Of a stretch of 64,000 bases of DNA, positions 8,701 to 18,618 are shown piece by piece. Within the stretch, counting starts at the first letter, position 1. Each line of letters begins with the position of its first letter. The notes beneath the pieces were generated by a model that worked only from the letters and a program-made list of their open reading frames with translations, searched no databases and was not told the DNA's origin. The DNA is from an uncultured Bacteroidota bacterium (GTDB lineage: Bacteria; Bacteroidota; Bacteroidia; Chitinophagales; Chitinophagaceae): positions 1 through 64,000 of the forward strand of contig CAIYUO010000105.1 in assembly GCA_903929425.1 (NCBI GenBank), written 5' to 3'. Both the position numbers and the translations under genes were made by a program.

Positions 8701-10278
8701 CTATTTGTATTGAGGGATCAAGCTATTAGCTAAATCAACCATTTGCTTAATGCCGTCTTCTGGTAAGTTTCCTTTTTTGAATTCAGCTAATACATTTGGT
8801 AATTTGTTAGTCATTTCCAATAAGAAATGTGCTTCAAATTCTTTTACGTTTTTAACCGCCACTTCCTTTAACAAACCTTGTGTACCTAAGTAAATGATTG
8901 CAACTTGCTTTTCAACGGTGAATGGAGTGTATTGCGCTTGTTTTAAGATTTCCACGTTTCTAGCACCTTTGTCAATTACGTTTTTAGTAGCTGGATCCAA
9001 ATCACCACCAAATTTAGAGAAGGCCTCTAACTCACGGTATAATGCTTGGTCTAATTTCAAGGTACCAGATACTTTTTTCATTGATTTAATCTGCGCGTTA
9101 CCACCCACACGACTTACGGAGATACCTACGTTAATTGCTGGACGAATACCTGCGTTAAACAAGTTACCTTCTAAGAATATTTGACCGTCTGTAATAGAAA
9201 TTACGTTAGTAGGAATATAAGCAGATACGTCACCCGCTTGTGTTTCAATAATTGGCAATGCAGTTAATGAACCACCCCCTTTTACCAAATGCTTGATAGA
9301 AGCTGGTAAGTCGTTCATGTTTTTAGCAATATCATCGTTTGCAATTACTTTCGCAGCACGCTCTAATAAACGACTGTGTAAATAGAATACGTCACCTGGA
9401 TAAGCCTCACGACCTGGCGGACGACGTAATAACAATGATACCTCACGATATGCAACCGCTTGCTTTGATAAGTCATCAAATACAATTAACGCTGGTTTAC
9501 CACAATCACGGAAAAACTCACCCACCGCTGCACCAGCAAATGGAGCATAGAATTGTTGAGGAGCTGGATCCGCTGCAGAAGCTGCAACAATTGTTGTGTA
9601 AGCCATCGCACCGTTATCCTCTAATGTTTTCATAACACCAGCAATTGTAGATGCTTTTTGACCAATTGCAACATATATACAATATACAGGCTGACCTGCA
9701 TCGTAGAATTCTTTTTGATTGATAATCGTGTCCACACAAATAGCTGTCTTACCAGTTTGACGGTCACCAATTACCAATTCACGTTGACCACGACCAATAG
9801 GAATCATCGCATCAATTGCTTTGATACCCGTTTGTAATGGCTCTTTTACAGGCTCACGGAAAATTACCCCTGGCGCTTTACGCTCTAAAGGCATTTCATA
9901 CAATTCACCTTGAATAGGACCTTTGCCATCTATTGGCTCACCCAACATATTAATGACACGACCAACTAAACCATTACCTACTTTAATAGAGGCAATTTGT
10001 CCTGTTCTTTTTACTTTATCACCTTCTTTAATAGCCTTGCTATCACCCATCATTACCACACCCACATTATCTTCCTCTAAGTTTAAGGCAATCGCTTTAA
10101 CACCATTTTCAAACTCCACAAGCTCACCACTGCTAACGCCATTCAAACCATATACACGAGCGATACCATCACCCACTTGTAATACAGTACCTACTTCTTC
10201 TAAATCAGCACTTGCATTAAAGTTGCTTAATTGCTGTCTAAGAATCGCTGATATTTCATCCGGTTTAATGTCCACCAT
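8701..10278 (-). CDS. atpA: F1F0 ATP synthase subunit alpha
   Basis: The alpha subunit forms the F1 hexamer with beta and carries the non-catalytic nucleotide sites. The 525-residue protein has the N-terminal [11 protein letters not shown] helix that binds delta, the P-loop GDRQTGKT near residues 169-176, and the ATPase alpha signature region [14 protein letters not shown]. It is the last gene of this operon: a terminator follows within 20 bases, and atpG, which follows atpA in most bacteria, is absent. The gamma, beta and epsilon subunits must be encoded elsewhere in the genome. Confidence 0.98.
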   Translation of the reverse strand: MVDIKPDEISAILRQQLSNFNASADLEEVGTVLQVGDGIARVYGLNGVSSGELVEFENGVKAIALNLEEDNVGVVMMGDSKAIKEGDKVKRTGQIASIKVGNGLVGRVINMLGEPIDGKGPIQGELYEMPLERKAPGVIFREPVKEPLQTGIKAIDAMIPIGRGQRELVIGDRQTGKTAICVDTIINQKEFYDAGQPVYCIYVAIGQKASTIAGVMKTLEDNGAMAYTTIVAASAADPAPQQFYAPFAGAAVGEFFRDCGKPALIVFDDLSKQAVAYREVSLLLRRPPGREAYPGDVFYLHSRLLERAAKVIANDDIAKNMNDLPASIKHLVKGGGSLTALPIIETQAGDVSAYIPTNVISITDGQIFLEGNLFNAGIRPAINVGISVSRVGGNAQIKSMKKVSGTLKLDQALYRELEAFSKFGGDLDPATKNVIDKGARNVEILKQAQYTPFTVEKQVAIIYLGTQGLLKEVAVKNVKEFEAHFLLEMTNKLPNVLAEFKKGNLPEDGIKQMVDLANSLIPQYK

Positions 10279-10304
10279 AATAGTCTATTTTAATAAATGA
10301 TTAT

Positions 10305-10865
10305 TTAAATTTTTTCTACGAACTCGTTATGTAAAAATTGTTTTTTGATATCTTTTAAATCTCTTGCGATACTCGCATCCAATAAATTATTATCGAATTC
10401 TAATACAAAACCTCCAATAAGCGATTCATCGGTTTTTGTAGTTAATTCAATCGTTGCAAATTTATTTTCTGCTTTTACTTTGTCCTCAATAGATTTTTTC
10501 AATACATCACTTACTTCAACAGCTGTCGTTAAAGTAACTTGATGAATTCCTTTTAAAGCATTGTACTGTTCAATAAAAGCAGAAGCCATTTCAGGTAAAT
10601 CGCGTTCTCTTCCTTTTTTAACCAACAAAACAGTGAAGGCATTTGTAAGTGCACTTACTTTATCCTTAGTAACCGCATCGATAATACTATTTTTTTGATC
10701 TGCTTTTATGATGGGACTGCGCAATAAATTTACAAACTCACTGCTTGCTGTACATACAGCCTGCAAATATTTCATGTCAGTATATACCGCTTCCAATTGC
10801 CCTTTTTCAGTGGCAAGGTCTAATATACTTTTTGCGTATCTGCCTGCTAAACGAGCGTTTGACAT
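10305..10865 (-). CDS. atpH: F1F0 ATP synthase subunit delta
   Basis: Delta (OSCP equivalent) links the top of F1 to the peripheral stalk. The 186-residue protein begins with the family N-terminus ARLAGRYAKSILDLA and has the C-terminal hallmark ESLIGGFVLEFDNNLLDASI. Length is normal. It starts six bases after the atpF stop and ends 26 bases before atpA, in a continuous operon. Confidence 0.95.
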   Translation of the reverse strand: MSNARLAGRYAKSILDLATEKGQLEAVYTDMKYLQAVCTASSEFVNLLRSPIIKADQKNSIIDAVTKDKVSALTNAFTVLLVKKGRERDLPEMASAFIEQYNALKGIHQVTLTTAVEVSDVLKKSIEDKVKAENKFATIELTTKTDESLIGGFVLEFDNNLLDASIARDLKDIKKQFLHNEFVEKI

Positions 10866-10871
10866 TTTTTA

Positions 10872-11381
10872 TTAATTTAATTTAACTCCGTCTGCTAATT
10901 GCTTAATATAACCTTCTTGTTCAGCTTTATTAGACAACTCTTTTCTTAATACTTTTTCAGCAACTTCAATCACTAATGACCCTACTTGATTTTTAACATC
11001 AATTAAGGCAGCATTTTTTTGTTGTGTAATAGCTAATTGTGCATCCGCTAAAATACGATCGTATTCAGCCTTTGCTTTATCTTTTGCTTCAGCAACCATT
11101 TTCTCAGAAGCTTCTTTTGCTTCTTTAATTAAAATAGCTCTTTCTTCACGTGCTTTAGCCAACAATGCTTCATTTTCATTTTGCATGGCTGTTATCTCCG
11201 CTTTCATTTTGTCGGCCTTTAACAAAGCTTCCTCAATGCCGCTTTCACGGTCATGAATTGCTTTTAAAATTGGCTTCCAAGCGAATTTGCCCAATACAAT
11301 TAATAAAACCAAAAAAGCAATGGTATTCCAAAATACCAAGCCAATATCTGGCAACACCAAGGGGTTTATTTCTAACAACAT
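10872..11381 (-). CDS. atpF: F1F0 ATP synthase subunit b
   Basis: Subunit b forms the peripheral stalk dimer. The 169-residue product has one N-terminal membrane segment (PDIGLVFWNTIAFLVLLIVL) and a long charged coiled coil rich in Ala, Glu and Lys, ending with the delta-binding region. The length is typical. A terminator-like hairpin lies between atpE and this gene (11441-11474), so atpF, atpH and atpA may be expressed at lower levels than atpB and atpE. Confidence 0.95.
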   Translation of the reverse strand: MLLEINPLVLPDIGLVFWNTIAFLVLLIVLGKFAWKPILKAIHDRESGIEEALLKADKMKAEITAMQNENEALLAKAREERAILIKEAKEASEKMVAEAKDKAKAEYDRILADAQLAITQQKNAALIDVKNQVGSLVIEVAEKVLRKELSNKAEQEGYIKQLADGVKLN

Positions 11382-11440
11382 AAAACTCTATTTATATTAT
11401 TTATTTATAATTTCTATTCTATCTTTCAATACTTAAAAAA

Positions 11441-11474
11441 TTATAGGCCCATCGCCCTGTGCTAGGGCCTATAA
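11441..11474 (-). terminator. Terminator-like hairpin between atpE and atpF
   Basis: A perfect 10-bp inverted repeat, TTATAGGCCC/GGGCCTATAA, with a 14-nt loop. On the minus strand it is followed directly by six T residues, 42 bases after the atpE stop. There is no -7 box between it and atpF, so downstream genes depend on readthrough. Confidence 0.8.
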
Positions 11475-11516
11475 TAAGTTTGTGAAATCTGGTCTATGAC
11501 CTAAATTCCAACTTGA

Positions 11517-11747
<231 letters not shown>

Positions 11748-11774
11748 TTATTGAAAAAAATCTTTAATTATTTT

Positions 11775-12893
11775 TTAGTGATGAGCCGCTCCTTCATGTG
11801 CCTCGTGATGATGTTCCTCTGTTGCCATTCCAATATACATTGCTGCTAACATGGTAAAGATGAAGGCTTGCAAAAATGCAACCAACAACTCGATCAAACC
11901 AATAAACACTGCGAATGGAACTGCAATTGCAGAAGCAAAAACCGTTTTGAATATGAAGATTAAACAAATCAGACTTAATACAAGAATGTGGCCTGCAGTA
12001 ATGTTCGCGAATAAACGAATCATTAAAGAAATAGGCTTTGTGAATACACCTATCAACTCAATGGGGGCCAAAAATAACTTCATGCTCCAGTGCATACCTG
12101 GCATCCAGAAAATGTGTTCCCAGTAACTTTTATTAGCACTCAAATTCACCACTATAAAAACACAAACTGCTAATGTCATGGTGAACGCAATATTACCACT
12201 CACATTCGCTCCACCTGGAAAGAACGGAATTAAACCTAAAAAGTTATTCGTTAAAATCAAAAAGAAAATCGTTAATAGGAAAGGCATGTACTTCCCAGAT
12301 TTTTTTGCACCAATATTTGGGATAGCAACTTCGTCTCTAACAAATAAAATGATTGGCTCCATGAAGGATTGCAATCCTTTAGGAGCTGTTTTAACACCCG
12401 TTTTTTTATAAGCAGCTGCTGAGCTTAATAACACCACCAACAAAATAAAAACAGATACAAACAAGCTTGCTACGTTTTTAGTAATAGATAAATCCCATAA
12501 TTGCTTGCTAGCGGCTGCATCTAAATTTCCACTGGCATCTACAATTTTTGTTTTGCCTTCAATTAATTTATAATCAAAGTTTCCTTTGTAAACAACAGGC
12601 TCATGATGCTCGTCAACAAATTTTTCAGAAGAAAAAACTTCAAATCCTTTTGATGTTTTTAAAATCACTGGCAAGTGAATGGAAGTATGTCCCCACAAGT
12701 GCCAACTATGATCGTCCTTAATGTGCTCCAAAATTGTTTCAGTAACATTAAAGTCACCTTCTTTTTTCTCAGCATTAGCAATTTGCCCTTCTGCAGCAAC
12801 CGTACTTTCATTGGCAAATGAATTGGTTACACTTAACAAAGCAAAGAGGCTGAAACACGCTACCAGTAAAGTTTTTAATCGTAATAAGGACAT
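11775..12893 (-). CDS. atpB: F1F0 ATP synthase subunit a
   Basis: Subunit a forms the two proton half-channels. The protein has an N-terminal signal-like segment (MSLLRLKTLLVACFSLF), a periplasmic stretch of about 100 residues typical of Bacteroidota AtpB, then five or more membrane helices. The essential arginine lies in the MIRLFANITAGH block. The C-terminus is histidine-rich (EEHHHEAHEGAAHH). I choose ATG 12893 instead of 12947 because a -7 box at 12914-12921 lies between them. It is the first gene of the operon. Confidence 0.95.
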   Translation of the reverse strand: MSLLRLKTLLVACFSLFALLSVTNSFANESTVAAEGQIANAEKKEGDFNVTETILEHIKDDHSWHLWGHTSIHLPVILKTSKGFEVFSSEKFVDEHHEPVVYKGNFDYKLIEGKTKIVDASGNLDAAASKQLWDLSITKNVASLFVSVFILLVVLLSSAAAYKKTGVKTAPKGLQSFMEPIILFVRDEVAIPNIGAKKSGKYMPFLLTIFFLILTNNFLGLIPFFPGGANVSGNIAFTMTLAVCVFIVVNLSANKSYWEHIFWMPGMHWSMKLFLAPIELIGVFTKPISLMIRLFANITAGHILVLSLICLIFIFKTVFASAIAVPFAVFIGLIELLVAFLQAFIFTMLAAMYIGMATEEHHHEAHEGAAHH

Positions 12894-12913
12894 GATGTGC
12901 TCAAAATTTGCGG

Positions 12914-12921
12914 CAAAGATA
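12914..12921 (-). promoter_or_regulatory. Predicted ATP synthase operon promoter, -7 box
   Basis: TATCTTTG matches TAnnTTTG, 20 bases before the atpB ATG at 12893. It would lie inside the coding sequence if the longer start were used, which supports the shorter start. Confidence 0.65.
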
Positions 12922-13029
12922 GGAATAAAGCAGTTGAAATTGAGCAATTTTTAATAGAAAATTAAGCCCAAATCTAAAAAAGCAAATTGTTGTATCTTAT
13001 TGAAAATCAATATATTAAAAAAATGTTGA

Positions 13030-14829
13030 TTATTTTTTTTCCACAAACTGCATTTCATTCAATGCCGTGTAAAAACCACCCAATTGTAATAACTCCTGAT
13101 GACTACCCATTTCCACTATCTCCCCTTTTTCTAAAACAACGATTTTATCGGCTTTTCGGATGGTAGAAAGGCGATGTGCAATCACGATAGAGGTACGCCC
13201 TTTAATGAGCGTTTCAATGGCATGTTCAATTAATAATTCACTATCGGTATCAATAGATGATGTTGCTTCATCCAAAATTAAAATGGAAGGATTATATAAA
13301 AGAGCTCGAATGAAACTTAATAATTGTCGCTGACCTAGGCTAAGGGTAGCACCTCTTTCCATTACATGGTAATCATAACCACCAGGAAGTTGCATAATAA
13401 AATCATGCATGCCAATCATCTTAGCTGCTTCCTGCACTTGCTCTTTTGTAATGTTTGTATTTCTTAAAGTGATGTTGTCATAAACCGAGCCGGAAAATAA
13501 AAAAACATCCTGTAAAACAACTCCAATGGAAGCCCTTAAACGATTCAAAGAATAGTTTTCAATTGGATGATCATCTAATATAATCTGACCTGATTGATAA
13601 GGATATAATCTGTTTAAAATACTTATAATAGACGTTTTTCCACTTCCCGTATGTCCAACTAATGCAATGGTTTCACCCGGTTCAACTTTGAAATCAATTC
13701 CTTTCAACACCCAGTTAGGTTCATCGTATGCAAAATGCACATTTTTAAACTCAATTCTTCCTTGAATGATCGCAGGTTCATATTGCCCCATGTCTAAGGT
13801 TACATCTTCATTGTCTAAAACCTTAAAAACACGTTCTGCAGCGACCATTCCCATTTGAAGTACATTGAATTTATCCGCTATCATCCTTAGCGGTCTAAAT
13901 ATTTGATTTAAAAATAAAATAAAGGCTACCAACAATCCAGCATCTAATGACTGACCTGCTACCCACCAAACAATTAAGCCAATACTTAATGCCAATACCA
14001 CTTCGACTACTGGAAAAAAAACAGAGTAGGCAAATATGGCTTTGATGTTCGCTAATTTATGCTGCTCATTGATTTTTTTAAACTTTTGCATTTCCTTTTC
14101 TTCTGCAGCAAAAGCTTGCACCACTTGCATGCCTGAAATATGTTCTTGCACAAAAGCATTTAAAGCAGCAACTGCGTTTCGAACTTGAATAAAACTTTTA
14201 TTAACGCTTTCTTTAAAAAAATAAGTAGCTATTAAAATGATGGGGAATGGAATTAAGCATATCAATGTTAATTCCCAATTGATAAAAAACATAGTGGTTA
14301 AAGTCACAATAATAGTTAACAAATCGGCTAATATAGGAATCAATCCATCTGAAAAAATGTCATTAATACTTTCAATATCATTAATGGTTCTGGTGGTTAA
14401 TGTTCCAATGGGTGTTTTATCAAACTGACGCATTTCCCAATGCATTATTTTATCATAAACCGTATTCCTTAAATCTCGAACCACTTGTTGGCCTAGCCAA
14501 GCCATACCAAATGAAAAAAAGAATCGCATGATGGTCTCCATCAAAATAAAAACAACTTGAAACAAGGTAATGGCTATGATTAATTTAACCGTTTGGCTAA
14601 ATGCATCAGCAGGTAAAAAAAAATGAACCCAATGAGGAATATCAACTTCCTTGCCAATTGAAAGGTTCACCGTTAATTGAATAAGATAAGGTCTTACAGG
14701 TGTTGCAAATGCCAATAAAATAGCTAAAACTAGATTCGCTAAAAATAGATAATGGAAAGGACCAATAAAAGAAAAAACTCTTTTTAAAAGTGCTCCTTTA
14801 AACATGGTTGATGATGGCTTTGAAGGCAT
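13030..14829 (-). CDS. ABC exporter, fused permease-ATPase (MsbA/multidrug type)
   Basis: This is a half-transporter of 599 residues that should act as a homodimer or heterodimer in the inner membrane. The N-terminal half holds six membrane helices. The C-terminal half holds Walker A GHTGSGKTS near residue 392, the signature LSLGQRQ near residue 494, Walker B SILILDEATSSID and the H-loop IAHRLST. The architecture fits lipid A/lipid (MsbA) or drug exporters; the substrate is not determined. It is divergent from rel with a 70-base gap, and a perfect -7 box ends seven bases before its ATG. Confidence 0.93.
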   Translation of the reverse strand: MPSKPSSTMFKGALLKRVFSFIGPFHYLFLANLVLAILLAFATPVRPYLIQLTVNLSIGKEVDIPHWVHFFLPADAFSQTVKLIIAITLFQVVFILMETIMRFFFSFGMAWLGQQVVRDLRNTVYDKIMHWEMRQFDKTPIGTLTTRTINDIESINDIFSDGLIPILADLLTIIVTLTTMFFINWELTLICLIPFPIILIATYFFKESVNKSFIQVRNAVAALNAFVQEHISGMQVVQAFAAEEKEMQKFKKINEQHKLANIKAIFAYSVFFPVVEVVLALSIGLIVWWVAGQSLDAGLLVAFILFLNQIFRPLRMIADKFNVLQMGMVAAERVFKVLDNEDVTLDMGQYEPAIIQGRIEFKNVHFAYDEPNWVLKGIDFKVEPGETIALVGHTGSGKTSIISILNRLYPYQSGQIILDDHPIENYSLNRLRASIGVVLQDVFLFSGSVYDNITLRNTNITKEQVQEAAKMIGMHDFIMQLPGGYDYHVMERGATLSLGQRQLLSFIRALLYNPSILILDEATSSIDTDSELLIEHAIETLIKGRTSIVIAHRLSTIRKADKIVVLEKGEIVEMGSHQELLQLGGFYTALNEMQFVEKK

Positions 14830-14836
14830 AGGTGAA

Positions 14837-14844
14837 CAAAGTTA
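14837..14844 (-). promoter_or_regulatory. Predicted ABC exporter promoter, -7 box
   Basis: TAACTTTG, full consensus, seven bases before the ATG at 14829. The untranslated leader would be only a few nucleotides. Confidence 0.6.
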
Positions 14845-14885
14845 CAATATCTAGCTGTTGTTTGTAAAAATCATGTGGTTTTACG

Positions 14886-14893
14886 TAATTTCG
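14886..14893 (+). promoter_or_regulatory. Predicted rel promoter, -7 box
   Basis: TAATTTCG differs from TAnnTTTG by one base and ends six bases before the GTG start of rel. It sits in a 70-base divergent intergenic region with the ABC exporter promoter. Confidence 0.4.
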
Positions 14894-14899
14894 TAATAA

Positions 14900-17158
14900 G
14901 TGGAATATACCGAAAATGATATCACCCCAGTTATTGTAAGCAACTACAATCTAGATGTGGAACAAGAAAAAAAAGAAATTGTTCGACAGTATCGTGCATT
15001 GTCTCGCGCACTAAGACCAAAAATCAAAAAGGGGGATAAGGAATTATTAAGAACTGCATTTGAAATGGCTACTAATGCCCATAAAACAATGCGACGTAAA
15101 AGTGGTGAGCCATATATATTTCATCCCATTGCGGTAGCCATGATTTGTGTTGAAGAAATTGGATTAGGTGTGCGAAGTACCATTTGTGCTTTACTACATG
15201 ATACCGTTGAGGATACAGATATTACATTGGATGATATCAGAAACGAATTTGGAAATGAAATCGCAAAAATTGTTGATGGATTAACAAAAATTTCGACCGT
15301 AATGGATACGAATAGTAGCCAGCAAGCCGAAAATTTCAAGAAAATTTTATTAACGTTAACGGACGATCCAAGAGTAATATTAATTAAGCTAGCTGATAGG
15401 TTGCATAATATGCGAACGCTCGACGCAATGAAACAAGAGAAGCAACTCAAAATTTCATCGGAAACTATTTGGGTATATGCTCCACTCGCACATAGGATGG
15501 GTTTGTATAATATCAAGACGGAGTTGGAGGATTTATCCATGAAATATTTGGAGTCTGATACCTATAAAGAAATTGCAAAAAAATTAGCCGAAACGAAAAG
15601 AGAAAGAACAAAATATATAAATGAATTTGTTCGTCCTTTAAAAGAAAAATTAGCGGCGACAGGTTTTGATTTTGAAATTTATGGCAGGCCAAAAAGTATT
15701 CACTCCATTTGGAACAAAATAAAAAAGAAAGGGGTAAGTTTCGAAGAGGTTTATGATTTATTTGCCATTAGGGTAATTTTAGATGCTCCTATTGAAAAAG
15801 AAAAAGAAGAGTGCTGGAAAGTTTACTCCTTAATTACCGATGAGTATTTACCATCACCAGAAAGACTAAGGGATTGGTTAAGTAACCCCAAGAGTAATGG
15901 TTATGAGGCTTTACATACCACCGTAATGGGCCCCCAAGGAAAATGGGTTGAAGTTCAAATCAGAACTAAAAGAATGAATGAAATTGCTGAAAAAGGTTTA
16001 GCTGCCCATTTTAAATATAAGGAAGGAAGTCAAACTGAGGATCGTTTTGATAAATGGTTTATGCAAATTAGAGAAGCCCTCGGAAATCAAGATGAAGGTG
16101 GAATTGATTTTTTACAAGACTTTAAAACTTCCTTCTTAGCTGAAGAAATATATGTTTATACACCCAAGGGGGATGTAAAAATGTTGCCAACTAATAGTTC
16201 AGCTTTAGATTTTGCTTTTTACATACATACTGCCATTGGATCAAAATGTATTGGGGCTAAAGTCAATCATAAATTGGTGCCCATTAGTCATAAATTAAGA
16301 AGTGGTGATCAAATTGAAATCATTACTAGTAACAAACAAAAGCCATCTGAAGATTGGTTGAATAGTGTTGTAACAGCAAAGGCAAAAAATAGTATCAAAG
16401 ACGCTTTAAGAGAGGAAAAAAAGATAATTGCGGAGGAAGGTAAATATACCCTCCAAAGAAAATTGGAAGGCATTGGAGCAGTTTATAATCCTTTCAATAT
16501 TGACCAAGTAATGAACTATTATAAATTACATAGTCAACTAGATTTATTATACCGAATTGCAACCAAAAATATTGATTTAAAAGAGCTTAAATTATTTCAA
16601 GTATTAGGGGATAAAATTGAAGCTCCAAAGCCTATTCAAGTTTTAGTAGAGCCGACTGGTGAAAATAATACCCATAAACCATTATCCAAAAAAGATTCGG
16701 AACTGATTATTTTTGGTGAATCCAGCGATCAGATAAAATATAACTTAGCTAAATGTTGTAACCCTATTCCGGGTGATGATGTATTTGGTTTTGTGAGTAC
16801 TGGAAAAGGGCTAATCATTCATAGAACAACCTGCCCAAATGCAACTCAATTATTGGCAAATTATGGGCATCGAGTTGTTAAAACAAAGTGGGCTAAGAAT
16901 AAAGAAATTTCTTTCCTAACGGGTCTTAGTATTATTGGAATGGATGATGTTGGGGTTGTAAATAAAATAACCAATATAATTAGCGGGGAACTCAAAATAA
17001 ATATTGCAGCCTTAACAATTGAATCCAAGGAAGGATTATTTGAAGGAACCATAAAAGTATTTGTGCACGATAAGGAAGAATTGGAGGAATTAGTAGATAG
17101 AATTAAATCCTTGAATGGAATTCAGCAAGTTAACAGATTCGATGCCGAGGCTGTGTAA
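14900..17158 (+). CDS. rel: Bifunctional (p)ppGpp synthetase/hydrolase (RelA/SpoT family)
   Basis: Controls the stringent response by making and degrading (p)ppGpp. Domains in order are an HD hydrolase (HDTVEDTD near residue 100), the synthetase domain (YGRPKSIHSIWNKIKKK near residues 258-275, then YDLFAIRVI), TGS (IYVYTPKGDVK near residue 414), and a C-terminal ACT domain. Both the HD and the synthetase catalytic motifs look intact, so the enzyme should be bifunctional. At 752 residues it has normal length. The start is GTG at 14900 directly after an in-frame TAA, so no longer start exists. In many Bacteroidota a fur gene sits between rel and purA; here it is missing. Confidence 0.96.
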   Translation: MEYTENDITPVIVSNYNLDVEQEKKEIVRQYRALSRALRPKIKKGDKELLRTAFEMATNAHKTMRRKSGEPYIFHPIAVAMICVEEIGLGVRSTICALLHDTVEDTDITLDDIRNEFGNEIAKIVDGLTKISTVMDTNSSQQAENFKKILLTLTDDPRVILIKLADRLHNMRTLDAMKQEKQLKISSETIWVYAPLAHRMGLYNIKTELEDLSMKYLESDTYKEIAKKLAETKRERTKYINEFVRPLKEKLAATGFDFEIYGRPKSIHSIWNKIKKKGVSFEEVYDLFAIRVILDAPIEKEKEECWKVYSLITDEYLPSPERLRDWLSNPKSNGYEALHTTVMGPQGKWVEVQIRTKRMNEIAEKGLAAHFKYKEGSQTEDRFDKWFMQIREALGNQDEGGIDFLQDFKTSFLAEEIYVYTPKGDVKMLPTNSSALDFAFYIHTAIGSKCIGAKVNHKLVPISHKLRSGDQIEIITSNKQKPSEDWLNSVVTAKAKNSIKDALREEKKIIAEEGKYTLQRKLEGIGAVYNPFNIDQVMNYYKLHSQLDLLYRIATKNIDLKELKLFQVLGDKIEAPKPIQVLVEPTGENNTHKPLSKKDSELIIFGESSDQIKYNLAKCCNPIPGDDVFGFVSTGKGLIIHRTTCPNATQLLANYGHRVVKTKWAKNKEISFLTGLSIIGMDDVGVVNKITNIISGELKINIAALTIESKEGLFEGTIKVFVHDKEELEELVDRIKSLNGIQQVNRFDAEAV

Positions 17159-17221
17159 AAATTAGTTCAAATATTAGTAGGATTTATATTAGGATAAATA
17201 GGTAATGCAATTTTCAGGACT

Positions 17222-17229
17222 TATTTTTG
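17222..17229 (+). promoter_or_regulatory. Predicted purA promoter, -7 box
   Basis: TATTTTTG matches TAnnTTTG, 19 bases before the purA ATG. The 90-base gap after rel holds no clear terminator. Confidence 0.6.
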
Positions 17230-17248
17230 TGTCCTCAAACAATCAAAC

Positions 17249-18511
17249 ATGGTAGACGTAATTTTAGGACTTCAATGGGGTGACGAAGGCAAGGGTAAGA
17301 TAGTGGACTATTTTGCACCAAAGTATGACATCATAGCAAGATTTCAAGGAGGGCCAAATGCAGGACATACATTATATGTGAATGGAACAAAAATGGTATT
17401 ACATCAAATACCGTCTGGTATATTTCACCAGGATAAAATAAACATTATTGGGAACGGAGTCGTATTAGACCCTGTTACCCTTAAAAAAGAATGTGATGCT
17501 GTTGCAAGCATGGGGGTGGATGTAAAAAAGAATTTATTTATATCGGAGCGTACCAACATTATTATACCAAGTCACCGTGCATTGGATAAGGCATCTGAAT
17601 TGTCTAAAGGCGAAGCAAAAATTGGTTCTACTTTAAAAGGCATAGGTCCAGCTTACATGGATAAGACAGGTCGAAACGCATTAAGAGTGGGTGACTTATT
17701 GGACAAGAAATTCATTAGCAAGTATATTGCTTTGAGAATGAAACATCAGAAAATTTTAGATAGTTACAATTTCAATGAAGACATCAGTGAAATGGAATCT
17801 GAATTTTTCGAAGCGATTGAATTCTTGAAGACTTTGAATATCATTAATTGCGAATATTTTATTAATGACCAAATTTCAAAAGGCAAAAAAGTATTAGCTG
17901 AAGGGGCACAGGGCTCTATGTTAGATATTGATTTTGGGACCTTCCCTTTTGTTACTTCAAGTAATACTATTTCAGCAGGTGTTTGTACAGGTCTGGGTAT
18001 TTCTCCAAAACAAATTGGTGAAGTGTTTGGTATTTCAAAAGCTTATTGTACACGTGTAGGTAGTGGGCCCTTCCCAACTGAATTGCATGATGCTAAGGGC
18101 GAGGAACTAAGAAAAATTGGAAGTGAATTTGGAGCTACCACAGGAAGACCACGTCGTTGTGGTTGGATTGACTTAGTGGCCTTGAAATATACTTGTATGA
18201 TTAATGGTGTAACACAAATCATTATGACAAAGGCTGATATATTAGATTCATTTGAAACATTAGACTTAGGTATAGCTTATGAAATGGAAGGAAAGGAAAT
18301 AAACTATGTTCCGTTTCAATTAGTTGGCACACCTGTAACGCCTATTTGGAAAACAATGCAAGGATGGAATGTTGACTCTACAAAAATGAAAAATGACAAA
18401 GAGTTGCCAGCAACCATGAAGTCATATATTGAATATATAAATACTTATTTAGGGGTGCCTGTAAAGTTCGTTTCAAATGGACCTGGTAGGGATCAAATAA
18501 TACATCTTTAA
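17249..18511 (+). CDS. purA: Adenylosuccinate synthetase
   Basis: PurA joins IMP and aspartate using GTP, the first committed step to AMP. The N-terminal GTP loop WGDEGKGKIVD (residues 10-20) contains the catalytic Asp12, and GPNAGHTLY supplies the catalytic His. The IMP-binding block GIGPAYMDK and the C-terminal GPGRDQ are present. The length of 420 residues is normal. PurA is inhibited by ppGpp in several bacteria, so its position beside rel is functionally suggestive. Confidence 0.97.
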   Translation: MVDVILGLQWGDEGKGKIVDYFAPKYDIIARFQGGPNAGHTLYVNGTKMVLHQIPSGIFHQDKINIIGNGVVLDPVTLKKECDAVASMGVDVKKNLFISERTNIIIPSHRALDKASELSKGEAKIGSTLKGIGPAYMDKTGRNALRVGDLLDKKFISKYIALRMKHQKILDSYNFNEDISEMESEFFEAIEFLKTLNIINCEYFINDQISKGKKVLAEGAQGSMLDIDFGTFPFVTSSNTISAGVCTGLGISPKQIGEVFGISKAYCTRVGSGPFPTELHDAKGEELRKIGSEFGATTGRPRRCGWIDLVALKYTCMINGVTQIIMTKADILDSFETLDLGIAYEMEGKEINYVPFQLVGTPVTPIWKTMQGWNVDSTKMKNDKELPATMKSYIEYINTYLGVPVKFVSNGPGRDQIIHL

Positions 18512-18618
18512 TTTCAGAAAATTGTTTTTTTACTTTAATTTTTAAAATAAAAAAAGTCATTTTTTTTTGGCAAATAAAAAAAATGGGTGAAATTTTACAG
18601 TGTAATCTTCAATAAACT

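Noticed and set aside
9339-9635. Open frames opposite atpA
   Set aside because: Long antisense frames are expected opposite this conserved gene; no protein features.
12894-12947. Longer start for atpB at 12947
   Set aside because: It would place the -7 box inside the coding region and precede an otherwise well-formed signal-like N-terminus.
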